Shown here piece after piece: positions 7,601-10,238 of a DNA stretch of 10,238 nt; positions within the stretch are counted from its first letter, which is position 1, and every line of letters begins with the position of its first letter. The notes beneath the pieces were generated by a model. That model did no database searches, was not told the DNA's origin, and saw only the letters and a list, made by a program, of their open reading frames with translations. The translations under genes and the position numbers were made by a program. The stretch lies in NCBI GenBank assembly GCA_017473665.1, contig JAFUKK010000008.1, positions 1 through 10,238 of the forward strand. Direction: 5' to 3'. This stretch comes from Lachnospiraceae bacterium (GTDB lineage Bacteria; Bacillota; Clostridia; Lachnospirales; Lachnospiraceae).

Positions 7601-8236
7601 TTAAATTATATGGGTCCAAATATGATTTTTACGATTCGGATCCACACCCTTATTTTTGAATAACTGGCTAAGGGTCACCAGTTGATAACCTTTTTGCTTC
7701 AGACCATCCAGAATGTCCGGTAACGCCGCCACTGTGCCTTCATTACCCTCCGTATCATGGAGAAGAATAATGGTACCATCCTGTACATGGTCCAAAATCC
7801 GACGGGTACGCTCCCGAGGAGATACCTCCGGCAACCAATCATCAGCCATAATCCCTTGAATAAAAGGAAGCTCAATGGTGTCATACATCAAATCATTCAC
7901 AGCTATGTAAGGGGGTCTGAAAAACTGCGGTTCCACCCCCGCTACCTCTCTGATAGCCGCACTGGTCTGCTCTATTTCCCGGCGAATCTCTGCCGCCGTC
8001 ATCTGATTCAAATATCCATGGCTATAGGAATGATTGGCCAACTCACAGCCCATGGCTATCTGACGTTTCAGTATATCCTTGGTAATGTCCTCTATTACCT
8101 TGCCTACCAGAAAAAAGGTGGCCACCACACCGTGCTCCTCTAATATATCCAATACCTGCGGCGTAGTGGTATACGCCGGACCATCATCAAAGGTAAGCGC
8201 TACCTGCTTGATGTTTATTTGCTTTTCGGCACCCAT
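7601..8236 (-). CDS. Polysaccharide deacetylase (NodB homology domain), no signal peptide
   Basis: A 211-residue carbohydrate esterase family 4 protein consisting of little more than the NodB domain. Motif 1 is TFDDGP (15-20); Asp17 and Asp18 correspond to the catalytic base and a metal ligand. Motif 2 is NHSYSH (68-73), with His69 and His73 as metal ligands. Motif 3 is FRPPY (106-110), motif 4 is DDW (132-134) and motif 5 is LLHD (158-161), with His160. All catalytic motifs are intact, so it should remove acetyl groups from an N-acetylated sugar (peptidoglycan, chitin-like or other glycan). The ATG at 8236 is fixed by GAGAGGG upstream and by three in-frame stop codons just before it. There is therefore no hidden signal peptide or membrane anchor, which is unusual for peptidoglycan deacetylases. 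It probably forms an operon with the downstream membrane protein gene. The natural substrate is unknown. Confidence 0.93.
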   Translation of the reverse strand: MGAEKQINIKQVALTFDDGPAYTTTPQVLDILEEHGVVATFFLVGKVIEDITKDILKRQIAMGCELANHSYSHGYLNQMTAAEIRREIEQTSAAIREVAGVEPQFFRPPYIAVNDLMYDTIELPFIQGIMADDWLPEVSPRERTRRILDHVQDGTIILLHDTEGNEGTVAALPDILDGLKQKGYQLVTLSQLFKNKGVDPNRKNHIWTHII

Positions 8237-8263
8237 TATATAATCCCTCTCTTCCTACTATTA

Positions 8264-8292
8264 AAGATACCATAGGCAGAAAAGAAAGTAAA
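8264..8292 (-). promoter_or_regulatory. Possible promoter of the deacetylase operon
   Basis: On the minus strand, TTTACT (8292-8287) and TATCTT (8269-8264) are 17 bp apart, and TGG just before the -10 gives an extended -10 form. Both boxes match 4 of 6, so the call is tentative. Confidence 0.35.
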
Positions 8293-8354
8293 TATGAGTT
8301 TTTTCTATATTTTTCTAAATTTTTTATATTTTTCCTACAATATATTTCCGAATC

Positions 8355-8383
8355 TTGAATATTGTTTTTTTCCGTACTATAAT
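8355..8383 (+). promoter_or_regulatory. Promoter of the MATE transporter gene
   Basis: TTGAAT (8355-8360, 4 of 6) and a perfect TATAAT (8378-8383) are separated by 17 bp, 28 bp before the ATG. The leader is only about 20 nt, which leaves no room for a regulatory RNA. Confidence 0.7.
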
Positions 8384-8411
8384 AAAATTTGTATGAAAGG
8401 ACTATTGTATT

Positions 8412-9893
8412 ATGACTTCTGTAAATAAATCACTGCAAACCACTCTTGACCGTCTTCCCTTCGGAGAATACGACCCTAATGAGGATTTAAAAGTATCCAA
8501 CAAATTGCCCGAAGGTGTGAAAGCCCGGGAATTGTATCAGGATATTATACATATTGCATGGCCCAGCTTCGTGGAACTGCTTTTGACACAGCTGGTATCC
8601 ATGGTGGACATGATGATGGTAGGTTCTATGGGTGGCAAAAGCAATCCGGAACTGGGCGTACAGGCACTGTCCGCAGTGGGACTGACCACACAGCCCAAGT
8701 TCCTGTTGATGACCGCTTTTGTAGCCATGAATACCGGTGTAACTGCCCTCATTGCCCGTTATAAGGGCCGTGGGGACAGAGAAAATGCCAATCTGATTCT
8801 GCGTCAGGGTATGATGTTTACCTTTATAGCTACTGCCATCCTGTCCCTGCTGGGTGTCATCTTCTCCCGGCCCATGGTAATCATGATGGGTTCCAAGGAG
8901 GAGGCCGTAACTATACTTGCTACCCAATACCTGCAGATACAGCTGGCGGGATTTATTACCATGGCGCTGACCAGTACCATTACCGCATCCCTTCGGGCGG
9001 TAGGAGACTCCCAGACCTGTATGGTATATAATCTAATCGCTAATGTGGTAAATGTGATTTTCAACTGGTTACTGATTTATGGTAACTTAGGCTTCCCTGC
9101 ATTGGGGGTGGCAGGAGCATCCATTGCTACCGTCATCGGACAGTTGGTAGCCTTTCTCATCGCTCTGACAGTCATCATAAGAGGCAATGGTTTCTTAAAA
9201 CTGGAACTGAAAAAGGGCTTCCTGCCCCACCGGAAAGCACTGAAAGATATGGCCGGCATCGGTCTCCCTGCTATGGCAGAACAGCTACTGATGCGCGCAG
9301 GTATGATGATTTTTGCTACAACCGTGGCTTCCCTGGGTACCACAGCCTTTGCTACCCATCAAATATGTATGAATATACAGGCCCTGTCCTTTATGACCGG
9401 CCAGGCCTTTGCAGTATCCGCCACTTCCTTGGTAGGGCAGTCCCTGGGACGGCGACGCAGGGATATGGCCCAGGCCTACTGCAGCAAGACACGTAATGTA
9501 GGATTTGTGGTAGCACTGGCACTTACTTTTACCTTTGCCTTCTTTGGCAAATACATCGTAGCTTTGTATAATAAGGACCCCAGTATCATTGAAATAGGCG
9601 GGCGCATCATGCTCTTTATCGCCTTCTTGCAACCTTTCCAAAGTTCTCAGTTCATTGTAGCAGGTGGACTGCGCGGTGCAGGAGATACCCGTTCCACCGC
9701 TATGATTACCACCATTACGGTACTGTTGGTGCGCCCCATTGTGGCACTGATATTGATTGCCTGCGGACTGGGTCTCTATGGTGCCTGGATTGCTCTGGCC
9801 TGCGACCAGCTGCTGCGTACCTGCCTGGTATATGCCCGTTATCACAGCGGCAAATGGAAACTGATAAAAAAACAGACTCTTAGCGAAAACTAA
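8412..9893 (+). CDS. MATE family efflux transporter
   Basis: A 493-residue multidrug-and-toxin-extrusion type antiporter of the cytoplasmic membrane. Such proteins expel organic cations or other small molecules in exchange for Na+ or H+. The N-terminal 45 residues are hydrophilic; about twelve membrane helices follow. The typical internal repeat is visible. WPSFVELLLTQLVSMVDMMMVG (about 50-71) opens the first half and GIGLPAMAEQLLMRAGMMIF (about 282-301) the second. RAVGDSQT (195-202) is mirrored by RGAGDTRST (421-429). GQSLGRRRRDMAQAY (342-356) is the positively charged loop after helix 8. The start is supported by GAAAGGA about 10 nt upstream. The gene is monocistronic, with its own promoter and terminator. 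Substrate and coupling ion cannot be told from sequence. The N-terminal extension before helix 1 is longer than in NorM-type members. Confidence 0.95.
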   Translation: MTSVNKSLQTTLDRLPFGEYDPNEDLKVSNKLPEGVKARELYQDIIHIAWPSFVELLLTQLVSMVDMMMVGSMGGKSNPELGVQALSAVGLTTQPKFLLMTAFVAMNTGVTALIARYKGRGDRENANLILRQGMMFTFIATAILSLLGVIFSRPMVIMMGSKEEAVTILATQYLQIQLAGFITMALTSTITASLRAVGDSQTCMVYNLIANVVNVIFNWLLIYGNLGFPALGVAGASIATVIGQLVAFLIALTVIIRGNGFLKLELKKGFLPHRKALKDMAGIGLPAMAEQLLMRAGMMIFATTVASLGTTAFATHQICMNIQALSFMTGQAFAVSATSLVGQSLGRRRRDMAQAYCSKTRNVGFVVALALTFTFAFFGKYIVALYNKDPSIIEIGGRIMLFIAFLQPFQSSQFIVAGGLRGAGDTRSTAMITTITVLLVRPIVALILIACGLGLYGAWIALACDQLLRTCLVYARYHSGKWKLIKKQTLSEN

Positions 9894-9921
9894 ATAGGTG
9901 TAATTGCTATTATATGTTTTG

Positions 9922-9950
9922 GTGCACGAATTATTTCGTGCACTTTTTTT
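9922..9950 (+). terminator. Rho-independent terminator after the MATE gene
   Basis: GTGCACGAA and TTCGTGCAC form a 9-bp stem around the loop TTAT and are followed by seven Ts. It lies 28 bp after the stop codon. Confidence 0.93.
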
Positions 9951-10027
9951 GTCCCTGATGGAGGGCACCATCTCTCTTACCATATATTACCTGTCACAAA
10001 TAAGCACAAGTATAGTATTATCTTTAT

Positions 10028-10044
10028 TGTAACATTTCTGTAAT
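10028..10044 (+). promoter_or_regulatory. WalR (YycF)-type binding site
   Basis: TGTAAC-ATTTC-TGTAAT is an exact match to the WalR consensus TGTWAH-N5-TGTWAH known from Bacillus and Staphylococcus, where it controls cell wall hydrolase genes. It is 75 bp upstream of the start of a secreted protein gene. I did not find a convincing -35/-10 pair between the site and the gene, so whether it would activate or repress is open. Confidence 0.5.
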
Positions 10045-10119
10045 ATTTATGTATCAATTTTGCAACATTTGTTTTTTTGAATTACTTATCTTGTGAAATT
10101 AGAATGAAAGGAGAATTTT

Positions 10120-10238
10120 ATGAAGAAACTGACATTATTAACTGCAACCGCTCTGACTGTAGCAAGCCTGGGTATGGGTAGCCTACCCATGACCACCCAT
10201 GCTGCTACACCTCCCAAACAGGTAATCAGCAAAGGCAA
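10120..10238 (+). CDS. Secreted protein, N-terminus only (runs off right edge)
   Basis: Only 39 codons are visible. They encode a classical signal peptide: MKKLTLL basic start, hydrophobic core to about residue 18, then a small-residue region ending in THA-A, with likely cleavage after Ala28. The mature protein begins ATPPKQVISKG. The ATG at 10120 follows AAAGGAG at good spacing. The upstream WalR-type site suggests a cell-wall-active protein such as a peptidoglycan hydrolase or SH3b/NlpC-P60 protein, but no domain is in view. A 17-base inverted repeat (10174-10190, 8-base arms around one C) lies in the signal peptide coding sequence. Confidence 0.85.
   Translation, partial: MKKLTLLTATALTVASLGMGSLPMTTHAATPPKQVISKG

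Noticed and set aside
9285..9983. Minus-strand open frame of 232 codons
   Set aside because: It covers the MATE gene in antisense and runs through its terminator; it is rich in Gly, His, Tyr and Gln with no family resemblance.

Overview
The window looks like a chromosomal segment of a Gram-positive anaerobe of the class Clostridia, most likely a Lachnospiraceae-type gut bacterium. This rests on the AGGAGG-type ribosome binding sites, A/T-rich promoters around moderate-GC genes, short Rho-independent terminators with T runs, the type of tryptophanyl-tRNA synthetase, and the gene complement (a DUF1846 protein, a PMCA-type Ca2+ ATPase, a MATE transporter). I see no phage genes, transposase, CRISPR array, tRNA or rRNA. 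The genus is not resolvable by eye.

Left part (1-5018, all minus strand). The block begins, in the direction of transcription, with a P-type Ca2+ ATPase (2358-5018). Next come tryptophanyl-tRNA synthetase trpS (1217-2305) and, 6 bp after it, a small membrane-anchored SH3b protein (647-1210). Last is the 5' part of a glutamine synthetase gene (1-452), which runs off the left edge. trpS has its own good promoter, overlapping the 3' end of the ATPase gene. glnA has its own promoter and a leader of about 135 nt containing a terminator-shaped hairpin, which suggests control by attenuation or antitermination.

Middle (5019-7158). A full-length DUF1846 protein (5166-6626) is divergent from the Ca2+ ATPase, with an extended -10 promoter in the shared 147 bp gap, and ends at a strong bidirectional hairpin terminator. 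It is followed by about 440 bp without a credible gene. That stretch is not featureless: it holds a cluster of ACTA/TAGT palindromes next to a consensus -35 box, a G-rich tract on the minus strand, and a group of inverted repeats able to fold as RNA.

Right part (7115-10238). A minus-strand pair encodes a NodB-type polysaccharide deacetylase without a signal peptide (7601-8236) and a small integral membrane protein (7159-7575), closed by a terminator. Divergent from it is a MATE-family efflux transporter (8412-9893) with a near-consensus promoter and a clean terminator. The window ends in the first 39 codons of a secreted protein (10120 onward). Its upstream region contains an exact match to the WalR binding consensus, which points to a cell-wall-related protein.

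No defence system or new multi-gene machine is evident. Most of the window is housekeeping. The parts worth a second look are the two leader/intergenic RNA-like regions, the orphan promoter with palindromes, the WalR-type site, and the leaderless deacetylase paired with an unknown membrane protein.
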